Shown piece after piece: positions 8,414 through 15,866 of a stretch of DNA of 64,000 bases. The DNA is from Bacillus_BA songklensis. GTDB lineage: Bacteria > Bacillota > Bacilli > Bacillales > Bacillaceae_H. The stretch is from contig NZ_JBHRZT010000007.1 in assembly GCF_042649685.1 (NCBI RefSeq), forward strand, positions 1 to 64,000. The letters are read 5' to 3'. The notes beneath the pieces are model-generated. The model searched no databases, was not told the DNA's origin, and worked only from the letters and a program-made list of their open reading frames with translations. The translations under genes were made by a program, and so were the position numbers. Numbering within the stretch: position 1 is the first letter of the stretch; the number at the start of each line of letters is the position of its first letter.

Positions 8414-8621
8414 TTACAGAGTCATTCTAGAGATACCAGCTTTCTCTGCAGCATCCGTGCGACTCATCCCTTGATCTATAAGATATAAAGCATAATTAAC
8501 TTTTCCTCATCGGTTTTCGGTCTTCCAGGGTGTTTCCCTCGTTTTCTTGCAGCCTGAACCCCTTCCTTTGTCGGTCCAGATTCTGGTCGATTATAGAAAC
8601 ACGCATGTAACCAAATTTCAT
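8414..8621 (-). pseudogene. Internally deleted, frameshifted serine resolvase
   Basis: From ATG at 8621, behind GAGGAGAGG, the peptide MKFGYMRVSIIDQNLDRQ is a resolvase N-terminus. About 20 codons in, the sequence jumps in another frame to KEGVQAARKRGKHPGRPKTDEE, the resolvase linker. After one more frameshift it reads NYALYLIDQGMSRTDAAEKA, the C-terminal helix-turn-helix, ending at 8414. Roughly 110-120 central residues are missing. The gene cannot make an active recombinase. It is distinct in sequence from the intact resolvase at 1507. Confidence 0.85.
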
Positions 8622-8754
8622 ATGTATCCTCTCCTCTGCACATTATTGCACAAAAACACAATGAGGTTAAAATGCTAACCTGTTTTTTTTCAAAATAGGG
8701 AACAATATATATAACAAAGGTGTGTAATAATATTGAACTTTAGTTTTTAATCTT

Positions 8755-9237
8755 ATGGATGTGACAAAAATGATTCTTTCTACCTTTTGGAGTTTCTATA
8801 TAATTTTGCTTATTTCCTACTGTGTCACTAAAAAGAAATTACACTTATTTGAGATACTTTTTATATGGATGATAGTCTGGTTAATAACTCATTCAGTTTT
8901 CTCAATCATTACAGTGAATCTTGGTTATTTAAAATTGTCTGAACAACCAGAACATTATTGGCTGCATCTATACAAAAGATTAATACTCTATCCGTTAATA
9001 ATTGTATGGTTCATCGATATTCAAACCAGATTTAAATATAAGGCTAAAACCATCATAATTTTTTCTTCAATTATTTTATTAACTTTGGTGGAGTATTTTT
9101 CTATCTGGAAAGGTGTGCTTATAAATAAAAATTGGAATGTATGGTTTTCACTGATTGAGTGGACTTTTACTTTTGTCTTTACCTACTTTTCGTGGTTTTG
9201 GTATAGAAGAATTTTGTGGAGAAAGGATGGTCTCTAA
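8755..9237 (+). CDS. Integral membrane protein, CBO0543-like
   Basis: About 160 residues with four or five hydrophobic helices, rich in Trp and Phe, ending FSWFWYRRILWRKDGL. The size, topology and basic aromatic tail recall the CBO0543 family of Bacillus membrane proteins, whose role is unknown. ATG 8755 has no ribosome site; ATG 8770 (MILSTFWSF...) has a weak GGATGTG before it and may be the real start. Its stop overlaps the next start (TAATG), so the two proteins are translationally coupled. Confidence 0.65.
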   Translation: MDVTKMILSTFWSFYIILLISYCVTKKKLHLFEILFIWMIVWLITHSVFSIITVNLGYLKLSEQPEHYWLHLYKRLILYPLIIVWFIDIQTRFKYKAKTIIIFSSIILLTLVEYFSIWKGVLINKNWNVWFSLIEWTFTFVFTYFSWFWYRRILWRKDGL

Positions 9238-9740
9238 TGTTAGACTTTCCTAAACAATTCGATATAAATGAATGGTGTATTATCCTAATTATTCTCATTA
9301 ACATAATCTTATTTAAGTTACCTAAACGTTTTCCTAATGCCATAACTGTTTTAATTGTCCTTCTAAGCATTTCAATCCCAAAAATTATTAATCATACAAT
9401 TGCCGTTTTACCTTTTGACCTCTATGATTTGAATGACACAAAGCGGTATGAGCTATTCGATTTAATGCTGTATGCTTGTTATCCCCCTTTTGGCTATTTA
9501 TGTGTTTATTTCTATAGTAGGCTCCAAAAAAACGGTTTGTTTGTATTGCTTTATATTTTAGCATGGGCTGTTTTTGCAGTGATTTTCGAATATTTTTTGG
9601 TTATGATACAGGTTTTTAGATATAAAGGGTGGAATATATTTTACTCATTTCCAACCTATCTAATAGTAATTTCCATATACCTTATTTTCTTTAAATTTGT
9701 TTCAAACTACTATTATAAAACAATAACGCGAGAAAATTAA
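9237..9740 (+). CDS. Integral membrane protein, CBO0543-like, second of pair
   Basis: The 167-residue protein has about five hydrophobic segments separated by short loops (FPKQFDINEW, DLNDTKRYELFD). ATG 9237 follows AAAGGATGG by 6 nt and overlaps the upstream stop by one base. Size and pattern resemble its upstream neighbour, suggesting a two-protein membrane unit. No catalytic motif is visible and the function is unknown. Both genes are AT-rich and sit in decayed accessory DNA, which suggests transfer. Confidence 0.7.
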   Translation: MLDFPKQFDINEWCIILIILINIILFKLPKRFPNAITVLIVLLSISIPKIINHTIAVLPFDLYDLNDTKRYELFDLMLYACYPPFGYLCVYFYSRLQKNGLFVLLYILAWAVFAVIFEYFLVMIQVFRYKGWNIFYSFPTYLIVISIYLIFFKFVSNYYYKTITREN

Positions 9741-10320
9741 CCTACCGATTCTTTAACTATCCTGAAAAAGTTATCTTGCTCAAAATCTAAAAAAGGCCAT
9801 ACAAAAGTAGACCCAGCTAAAATGGTTTTAAAAAAAAGGCTGAGCCTTCTGATTAAACTACAGTATGTAATGAAATACAACTTGGAATTAGATCCTTTCT
9901 TATATAGGTATCGAAAAAGGCTAGGCTGGTGCAACAAACCCTATTAAGATTAATCTATCCTGCGTGCTTCTCTTAAAGAGAGCGACAATTTGTGGTGCAC
10001 CTGGTCGTTGTATGTCAGTCTATCCTGCGGGCTCAAGGCACCATAGTCGAACGACCTTCCTTCGCCAGCCGTATTAGAAGGATTGACAAGAATGATGAAA
10101 ACTAGACTAGGTCAGTAACCATTTTCATTCATTTGATGGTGCCGCAAAGCGGCATGGTTGGCTACCATGGAAGAACGATAAACCTTCCATAAACTGTGGT
10201 GCCTCAAATCGAGGCATGGTTGGCTAACGGGACAGGTTAATAAGAACGTAATCCTTTATAATAATTCAATCGATGGATAAACTATCATTATTATCTACAT
10301 ATAGGAGCCTAGAGATATCG
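9741..10320. repeat. Repeat-bearing stretch without an intact gene
   Basis: TCTATCCTGCGTGC (9954-9967) recurs with one change at 10019-10032. Two hairpin repeats follow: 10137-10166 (GCCGC-AAA-GCGGC then ATGGTTGGCTA) and 10197-10231 (TGCCTC-AAATC-GAGGCA then TGGTTGGCTAACGGG). A plus-strand frame at 9755-9947 has no start or ribosome site and is not called. The hairpin stems differ by paired changes while the tail is constant. Confidence 0.55.
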
Positions 10321-10321
10321 T

Positions 10322-11110
10322 ATGAACAACTATACAAATAACAATACAGCCAGACGCTATAAGGCTCATGTAAGTATTCTCGGAACCACTCAATTGCACC
10401 TTAGGAACCCTTATATCATCGGCTGGTGGTCAGCAGCTTTTCCGGGATTTGGGCATTTGCTTTTATCAAAATATTTACGGGGATTTGTTCTATTTATATG
10501 GGAAGTGGTAATTAATCTTCAAGCAAATGTGAACTTAGCCATGATTTACTCGTTTCAAGGGAAAATTGATATGGCAAAAGAAGTATTAAACACAAGATGG
10601 CTGCTTATTTATATCCCTGTTTACCTATTTGCCATATGGGATAGTTACCGTACTACAGTTGATTTGAATAAAGTGTATCTTTTAGCTGAACGTGAGAACC
10701 ACCGATATAATTCCTTTAGCATTGGGGCTATGGAGATTAACTACCTGGATAAAAGGAAACCCACTACCGCATTTATTTGGTCCCTATTTATGCCAGGTTT
10801 AGGACAACTCTACATCCATAGACTAATCACTGCTTTTTTTGTCATTATATGGTCGGTTGTTTTTTTCTACTATTCCCACACTCTTGAAGCCGTCTCCTTG
10901 CTTTTTATAGGAAAAATTCAACAGGCTACATCCGTATTGAATGGAAAATGGTTTCTTTTTCTTCCATCTGTTTACGGTTTTGCTACGTATGATTCCTATG
11001 TTAATACGGTAGAAAACAATAAACTTTATGAAGATGAACAACTCAACTATTTGAAAAGGGATTATCAAAATCCCTATTTTAAAATCTTAAAGGGAAAAGT
11101 GATGGAGTGA
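10322..11110 (+). CDS. Membrane protein with two TM2-like repeats
   Basis: The 262-residue protein is an internal duplication. WWSAAFPGFGHLLLSKYLRG (about 36-55) and WSLFMPGLGQLYIHRLITAF (about 157-176) align, and each is followed by a second helix, a stretch ending in VLNTRW or VLNGKW, another helix and YDSY-type residues. Each half resembles the short PG(F/L)G-containing TM2 or DUF5683 hairpin. Role unknown. AGGAG is 14 nt from the ATG, a long gap. The next gene starts 5 nt downstream, so they form a pair. Confidence 0.7.
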   Translation: MNNYTNNNTARRYKAHVSILGTTQLHLRNPYIIGWWSAAFPGFGHLLLSKYLRGFVLFIWEVVINLQANVNLAMIYSFQGKIDMAKEVLNTRWLLIYIPVYLFAIWDSYRTTVDLNKVYLLAERENHRYNSFSIGAMEINYLDKRKPTTAFIWSLFMPGLGQLYIHRLITAFFVIIWSVVFFYYSHTLEAVSLLFIGKIQQATSVLNGKWFLFLPSVYGFATYDSYVNTVENNKLYEDEQLNYLKRDYQNPYFKILKGKVME

Positions 11111-11114
11111 GGAT

Positions 11115-11579
11115 ATGCAGGTCTTCTCAACCTTTGATGAATCAACTTATTTAGAATTAGCCATTTCTTCATTAGAGCAAAAGGGAATAAAAAAAGAAGA
11201 TATATTTGCTGTTCCACTACACAACCGACAAGAAGAACGTAAAATCTTTGATACACTCCATCGTTCGGACGGAATATCTCTTATTGATATAGCAATGGCA
11301 CTTGCGACCGCTTTTTCAGTAATTGGAGCCAGTGTTGGATTTATTTTGGCTTGGGGTCCCATTTATTGGGGATTAATCGGTGCTTTTATTGGTTTTATTT
11401 TAGGATTGGGAATAAAGTTATTTATGGTAAAAGTTGTTAGGAAACAGCGAACCCCTTTGCGTGGTAAAAGTGCCGAAGTCATACTTATTGTTGATTGCGA
11501 CGACACAAAAGCTGAGTTAGTGGAAGGAATCCTTTGGGAGCATTTGGCTATGGGAGTGGCAAAGGTTATTAAGAAATAG
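11115..11579 (+). CDS. Glycine-rich two-helix membrane protein
   Basis: This 154-residue protein has a soluble N-terminus (SLEQKGIKKEDIFAVPL), two adjacent Gly/Ala-rich helices (about 60-105, GASVGFILAWGPIYWGLIGA) and a C-terminal alpha-beta part (SAEVILIVDCDDTKAELVEG). The pattern resembles small general-stress membrane proteins that put a glycine-zipper hairpin between ferredoxin-like halves. The family assignment is inference. GGAG lies 7 nt before the ATG. It forms a transcription unit with the TM2-like protein upstream. Confidence 0.6.
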   Translation: MQVFSTFDESTYLELAISSLEQKGIKKEDIFAVPLHNRQEERKIFDTLHRSDGISLIDIAMALATAFSVIGASVGFILAWGPIYWGLIGAFIGFILGLGIKLFMVKVVRKQRTPLRGKSAEVILIVDCDDTKAELVEGILWEHLAMGVAKVIKK

Positions 11580-11676
11580 CCTATTTATTCTTCTGGGTCT
11601 TATTGAGCTAACGGGAGCTTGAGTTCAAGAGGGGAAGTTGCTGCAGCGACTCCTTTTTTCTTCCTTTCTATTAAAA

Positions 11677-11804
11677 AACGTTCGCAAAAGTTTATCAAAA
11701 TCGACGAACGTTCATAAATGTTTTTTTTAGTTTTACGAACGTAAAAAATGACCGTTTTTAAGCAAAAATGAACCGTTCGTAAAAGTGTACTTTTACGAAC
11801 GGTT
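11677..11804. repeat. Cluster of AACGTTYRYAAAA-type palindromes
   Basis: Four related motifs occur within 130 bp: AACGTTCGCAAAAG (11677), AACGTTCATAAATG (11707), TTTTACG-AA-CGTAAAA (11731-11746), and a perfect palindrome with arms AACCGTTCGTAAAAGT and its complement around GT (11771-11804). The last has 16-bp arms and a 2-bp centre, the geometry of a serine-recombinase crossover site. No gene is present here. Confidence 0.7.
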
Positions 11805-11824
11805 AAAATGATGGTCAGTGGAAC

Positions 11825-11905
11825 ATGACAATAAAGTTGTTTAATTTTTGAAATAAAACACTCCACCGCACTTAAAAATATAACAATAAAGTCGATTAAA
11901 TCTAA
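11825..11905 (+). repeat. 18-bp repeat copy 2 and a degenerate third copy
   Basis: ATGACAATAAAGTTGTTT (11825-11842) is identical to the minus strand of 8295-8312. A degenerate copy (ATAACAATAAAGTCGATT) follows near 11880. The remaining bases to 12079 show no gene. Confidence 0.55.
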
Positions 11906-12079
11906 GTATTATCTCACAATCGCGCCCGATTGCTGAAGATCACTAAAGCTTCTATTAGCTGGTTTGTTCCACAAAAAAACAGCACCCCTTGTTAAAAAAA
12001 TGCGATCCATCAGTTGAACAAGAAGACCGTTATTGTTCTGTCGATTCCCGTTAATCAATAGTATTTTGTTAGAATTGGA

Positions 12080-12583
12080 TTACATTTTTGGTGCTTCCAT
12101 ACCTATATTAGCCCACTCCTCTTTTGACGGACCATAAATTCCGGGAACAGTTAACCCTGCCTGACGCATAAGAACAGTCATTTGTCCGCGATGATGGTTC
12201 TGATGAAGAATCAGAGTCATCAAAAAAATGGCATTTGGCTGCTGTTGTCCAAAAAAGTCATTAAGGACTTTTAGACTATCGTCAGTCCATTGATTTTTCA
12301 CCGCCTGAATAAATGCATTGCTTGCCTTAGAATAGCTGTCCGCAATAAATTGAGCCGAAGTTGGAACTGGCCAGTCTTCAGACGGAGATTCAAACGTCAG
12401 CCCTGTACGCGAAGTCATCACATGAATAGCGGTAACGATATGCCAGGCAATACGTCCTAAAGTCCAATTCTGTAGAGTAATTTCCTGTCTAAGTGACTCA
12501 TCGGTAAGATTATTTAGTACCCTCTGGGTTGCTCCTGCCTCATACTCCCAAGATTTTAAAAAACCATCTAATGTTTGAAACAT
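12080..12583 (-). CDS. DinB/YfiT family protein
   Basis: This 167-residue four-helix protein has the DinB-fold histidines: WHIVTAIH near residue 48 and HQNHHRGQM near residue 130. These normally form a metal site (Ni, Zn or Fe). Members include thiol-dependent transferases such as bacillithiol transferases, but many are uncharacterised. Length is typical. It is followed by no partner and faces another minus-strand gene. The exact substrate cannot be assigned. Confidence 0.88.
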   Translation of the reverse strand: MFQTLDGFLKSWEYEAGATQRVLNNLTDESLRQEITLQNWTLGRIAWHIVTAIHVMTSRTGLTFESPSEDWPVPTSAQFIADSYSKASNAFIQAVKNQWTDDSLKVLNDFFGQQQPNAIFLMTLILHQNHHRGQMTVLMRQAGLTVPGIYGPSKEEWANIGMEAPKM

Positions 12584-12817
12584 ATAAACCCCTCCTTAGT
12601 TTCATTTCAAATGATAGTTTCGATGTAATCTTGGAATTACCTTCCAAAACTACCCAAATATTTTCACTTATATTGATTAAGATTTGCAAGAAAACAGTAT
12701 GAAGCTTTGTTATGCTGCTCCGTTAGCAACATAAGAAAAAGACTACCGAAGCAGCTCTGGTTCTCTAACTCTAGCCACCCGTTAAAGAAGACTGTTTTCA
12801 ATTATGGATATGCCTGT

Positions 12818-13267
12818 TTAAGAGTAAATTTGAATTGCAGCAATAATCCATAAACTAACTGATAATATGCAAAGAGTAGTTCCTATAATAGTCGAAGTAC
12901 GTTGGAATGCATTCCTTTCTCTAAAGCTCCTACTCACTTCATCCAAAATATAAAAGGTAAAAGCAATAATGGAAGCAATTATCGCCAAACCACTGTCCCA
13001 AAAATATAAAACAAGTGCTGCACCAAGGTGGATAATCATTGAAGAGACTTTTCTTTTTCTTTCATTACCAAGCCCTCTTGTTACTGCCTCAGAAACCAAC
13101 GAAACAGGAAGAGCATAAAAAAGTAAGCACGGAAAAACAAAGAGTGCATATATGAACCAACCGTCCAAAATGCTTCCGTATCCTTCTGACATAGAATCTC
13201 CAACCGAAAAGATAAGTGTAATTATAAAAGCCAATAAAACAGATGTATGTAGTTTTCTTTTAAACAT
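12818..13267 (-). CDS. Small membrane protein, four to five helices
   Basis: The 149-residue product has hydrophobic helices at about 9-25, 37-62, 78-105 and 122-147, and a basic loop (GNERKRKVSS). The segment FVFPCLLFYALPVSLVSEA resembles the UPF0715 group of Bacillus membrane proteins, but this is only an impression. No enzymatic motif. AGGAG-type sequence precedes the ATG. Function unknown. Confidence 0.65.
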   Translation of the reverse strand: MFKRKLHTSVLLAFIITLIFSVGDSMSEGYGSILDGWFIYALFVFPCLLFYALPVSLVSEAVTRGLGNERKRKVSSMIIHLGAALVLYFWDSGLAIIASIIAFTFYILDEVSRSFRERNAFQRTSTIIGTTLCILSVSLWIIAAIQIYS

Positions 13268-13617
13268 ATAAAGAGCTCCTTTGAAGTCTAAATTCTAAGC
13301 AATAATAGTTTAATTATAAAGGTATTGGAAACTCATTTTAACGAGGTTTATTTCCTTTTTAATATTCAAGAGAGAACCCAAACCCTTCTTCAACAAACCT
13401 GCCAGTTAGCTCAAGTACATTTCTTCACAAATTTCTCTATACTTTAGTATAAATATCCCATTTCCTTATGAAGTGTTATTCAAGAAAATGGCCCTTTAAT
13501 GGAACATTGACTTTAAAGTATAGCTATTAAAGAGTTAAATCCAAATTAAATAAATTGACTTCCAAGCATCCATTTTTTACTCCCTTTATTACTTATTCTC
13601 TCTACTATTCAGTCAAA

Positions 13618-13634
13618 AACGTTCGTAAAAGTAC
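13618..13634 (+). repeat. AACGTTCGTAAAAGTAC motif
   Basis: Nearly identical to the half-arm of the 11771-11804 palindrome, here single. It stands 36 bp before a terminator and upstream of the yhbD promoter region. Confidence 0.5.
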
Positions 13635-13652
13635 AATATTATAAACAAAAAA

Positions 13653-13685
13653 AGTCTTAGATTCTACCAAATCTAAGGCTTTTTT
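13653..13685 (+). terminator. Rho-independent terminator
   Basis: CTTAGATT/AATCTAAG with a 6-nt loop and a T-run. It separates the accessory region from the yhbDEF operon. Confidence 0.8.
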
Positions 13686-13708
13686 GATCTCCTCTTTAAG
13701 GACTTTAC

Positions 13709-13732
13709 AATGTAACAGTGTTATGTTACATT
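13709..13732 (+). promoter_or_regulatory. Inverted repeat before yhbD
   Basis: AATGTAACA-GTGTTA-TGTTACATT is a perfect 9-bp inverted repeat 25 bp ahead of the yhbD start. YhbD has a MerR-like N-terminal helix-turn-helix, so autoregulation is plausible (inference). Confidence 0.55.
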
Positions 13733-13757
13733 GGTATTCAGAAAGGGGTTTTACAAT

Positions 13758-14381
13758 ATGAGTGAGGAGTTAATTTCTAAAAAGGAATTATTAGAACTGG
13801 CAGGAATATCGTACGGACAGCTGTACAGATGGAAACGAAAGGATCTCATACCGGAAGAATGGTTTGTAAGGAAGTCCACGTTTACCGGGCAAGAAACGTT
13901 CTTTCCGAAAGAAAAAATTTTAGAAAGAATCAACAAAATCCAAACGATGAAGGAAAATTTATCTTTGGATGAGCTTGCTGATATGTTTTCTCCCAATCTG
14001 AGCAATCTGGAGTTAGAAAGAGATGAATTAATAGAACGCAACATTGTTTCGGAGACGGTTATGAATTTTTACTTGGAGAATGATCATGGCGGTCTGAAAT
14101 TTAATTTTTCCAAAATGCTTGAAGTTTATGTTTTAGAAAAGCTTCTGCAGTCAGGGGAAATTAATTTGGATGAAGGGAAAATGCTGCTGCAGTTATTAAA
14201 GGATAATACAGCGCTGATTAAGCAAAAAAGCTGTGAGCTGGTCATTACCCGAAAGCTCGGCGTATCATCGTGCCTTTTATTAATTAATGCAGAAGAGATT
14301 CATATTGAGCGGGGAACGAAGATGGTCGTCCGTCTTTCTCTGATGACCTGCATGGAAGAAATTAAGGCGAAATTATTATAA
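13758..14381 (+). CDS. yhbD: YhbD family DNA-binding protein (DUF4004)
   Basis: The 207-residue protein opens with MSEELISKKELLELAGISYG, then QLYRWKRKDLIPEEWF, a MerR-like helix-turn-helix (about 5-60) typical of YhbD. The rest is helical with a C-terminal beta part (CELVITRKLGVSSCLLLIN). ATG 13758 is chosen over ATG 13731 because AAAGGGG lies 10 nt before it and the protein then starts like B. subtilis YhbD. It is the first gene of yhbD-yhbE-yhbF, where the two bactofilins follow within 12-34 nt. A regulatory or assembly role with the bactofilins is inferred from conserved linkage. Confidence 0.9.
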   Translation: MSEELISKKELLELAGISYGQLYRWKRKDLIPEEWFVRKSTFTGQETFFPKEKILERINKIQTMKENLSLDELADMFSPNLSNLELERDELIERNIVSETVMNFYLENDHGGLKFNFSKMLEVYVLEKLLQSGEINLDEGKMLLQLLKDNTALIKQKSCELVITRKLGVSSCLLLINAEEIHIERGTKMVVRLSLMTCMEEIKAKLL

Positions 14382-14393
14382 AGGAGAATGGCA

Positions 14394-15116
14394 ATGGAAC
14401 TAAAAAATAACGGAGACTTGGTCATTAATGGCTTGGGTTCATCAAACGGTGGTCAGTTTAACATAGTCACAGTGAATGGCAGAGGGACGATTAACAGCGA
14501 TTTGGAATGCAGTGAATTTGAATGCAACGGCTCGGGGGCGATCCATGGGGATATTAGAGCGCATACAGCCAAAGTTAACGGAACTGCGAGGTTTAAAGGT
14601 ACAGTCGAAGGCCAGAAGCTGACAGTGGAAGGGACAGCGAAATTTGAGAAAAATCTGTTTGTGAAAGATTTAAAGGTTTCAGGTAAAGTTACTGTTGGCG
14701 GAAGAGTAAAGTGCGAGAAAATCAAATTAAGAGGCTTGTTCAAGGTTGAGGAAGATTGTGAAGCCGAGATTTTTAAAGGTGAATATCGGTTTACGGTTGG
14801 CGGGCTTTTAAACGCGGATCAAGTAAATATTAAAATTTATGGGGAATGTAAAGCAAAAGAAATCGGCGGGCAGACGATCATCGTTAAACAACATAAAGGG
14901 TCTTTCATTGGCGCATTATTCAAACCCCTTTTTAAAGCGCAATTAGAAACGGATTTAATTGAAGGGGACAAAATTGAGTTGGAAAATACGATTGCCAAAG
15001 TGGTTCGGGGGAATCAGGTCCGAATTGGTGCTAATTGCCAGATAGGCATTGTAGAATACACAGATGAATTTTCACAGGATAAAAATGCCATAGTAAATGA
15101 TGTGAGAAAGGCATAA
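14394..15116 (+). CDS. yhbE: Bactofilin (polymer-forming cytoskeletal protein)
   Basis: This 240-residue protein is a beta-helix of short repeats rich in G, V and N, such as VNGRGTINSDLECSEFECNG and VNGTARFKGTVEGQKLTVEG. Bactofilins polymerise without nucleotide. In B. subtilis, YhbE and YhbF (BacE, BacF) affect flagellar assembly. ATG 14394 gives AAGGAG a 7-nt spacing; ATG 14388 would touch the ribosome site. It is cotranscribed with yhbD and yhbF, and its closing segment (RGNQVRIGANCQIGIVEY) is repeated in YhbF. Confidence 0.92.
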   Translation: MELKNNGDLVINGLGSSNGGQFNIVTVNGRGTINSDLECSEFECNGSGAIHGDIRAHTAKVNGTARFKGTVEGQKLTVEGTAKFEKNLFVKDLKVSGKVTVGGRVKCEKIKLRGLFKVEEDCEAEIFKGEYRFTVGGLLNADQVNIKIYGECKAKEIGGQTIIVKQHKGSFIGALFKPLFKAQLETDLIEGDKIELENTIAKVVRGNQVRIGANCQIGIVEYTDEFSQDKNAIVNDVRKA

Positions 15117-15149
15117 TGGGAGGAGAAGACCATAAAAAAAGGTGATAAC

Positions 15150-15854
15150 TTGATTATCAATGGCTCGGGAAGTTATCCCGGGGGCCGCTATGATAAAATC
15201 AGCATCAGAGGCGAAGGGACGATTGTAAATAATGTAGAATGCTCGGTTTTTAATGTATATGGAACGAGTGAAGCGGTTGAAAATGTTAAAGCAGGTTTAG
15301 TAAAAATTTTTGGGGAGACAGAAGTTAAAGGCAATATCGAGGCCGAGGAAACGACTGTAATGGGTACAATGATAGTCGGCAGCAATGCACAGATGAAAAA
15401 AATAAAGGTATTCGGATTGCTCGAAGTGGGCGAAAGACTTGTTGGTGATCAAGCAACAATCAAAGGAAGTATAGCGGTTAATGGCGATGTGGAGTACGAA
15501 ACGTTCGATTCCAGGGGCGGTTTTGAAATTAAGGGGCTCCTATCTGCTGATACGATAAAAATTGTCTCGAGCTATGGGGAGAGCTTTGCAGAAGAAATAG
15601 GCGGCGGGAAAATTACTGTAAAAAGAGGGGTTTGGCTGATTCCCTTCACAAATATTTCACTCTCAAAGAAGGAAGGTTTCCTTACGACCAAAGTAATTGA
15701 AGGAGATGATATCTCTCTGGAAAATACAAAGGCAGATATTGTTCGGGGCAATAAAGTGAGAATTGGGCCCGGCTGCCAAATTGGATTAGTAGAATATCGC
15801 GAAAATATGACCCAGCATCCGGGTGCAACGATAAAAACAAAGACAAAGATATAA
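15150..15854 (+). CDS. yhbF: Second bactofilin
   Basis: The 234-residue paralogue of the upstream bactofilin shares the opening IINGSGSYPGGRYDKISIRG and the closing RGNKVRIGPGCQIGLVEY. The start is unusual. A strong GGGAGGAG (15118-15125) is followed at normal distance by ATA (15132), not ATG, which would give (M)KKGDNLIING, matching the paralogue MELKNNGDLVING. The first standard start is TTG 15150, with AAAGGTG 5 nt before it. I use TTG. Either ATA is a rare start or a mutated ATG has shifted initiation. It should co-assemble with YhbE. Confidence 0.85.
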   Translation: MIINGSGSYPGGRYDKISIRGEGTIVNNVECSVFNVYGTSEAVENVKAGLVKIFGETEVKGNIEAEETTVMGTMIVGSNAQMKKIKVFGLLEVGERLVGDQATIKGSIAVNGDVEYETFDSRGGFEIKGLLSADTIKIVSSYGESFAEEIGGGKITVKRGVWLIPFTNISLSKKEGFLTTKVIEGDDISLENTKADIVRGNKVRIGPGCQIGLVEYRENMTQHPGATIKTKTKI

Positions 15855-15866
15855 AGGAGAAACAGG

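Noticed and set aside
9755..9947. Plus- and minus-strand frames after the membrane-protein pair
   Set aside because: Neither has a start with a ribosome site; could be transposase debris but no motif was recognised.
10137..10231. CRISPR-like array
   Set aside because: Only two units, hairpin-bearing and with changing stems; spacers are not of constant length and no cas gene is present.
11600..11866. Open minus-strand frame across the palindrome cluster
   Set aside because: Its codons are made by the inverted repeats; no ribosome site and no protein-like composition.
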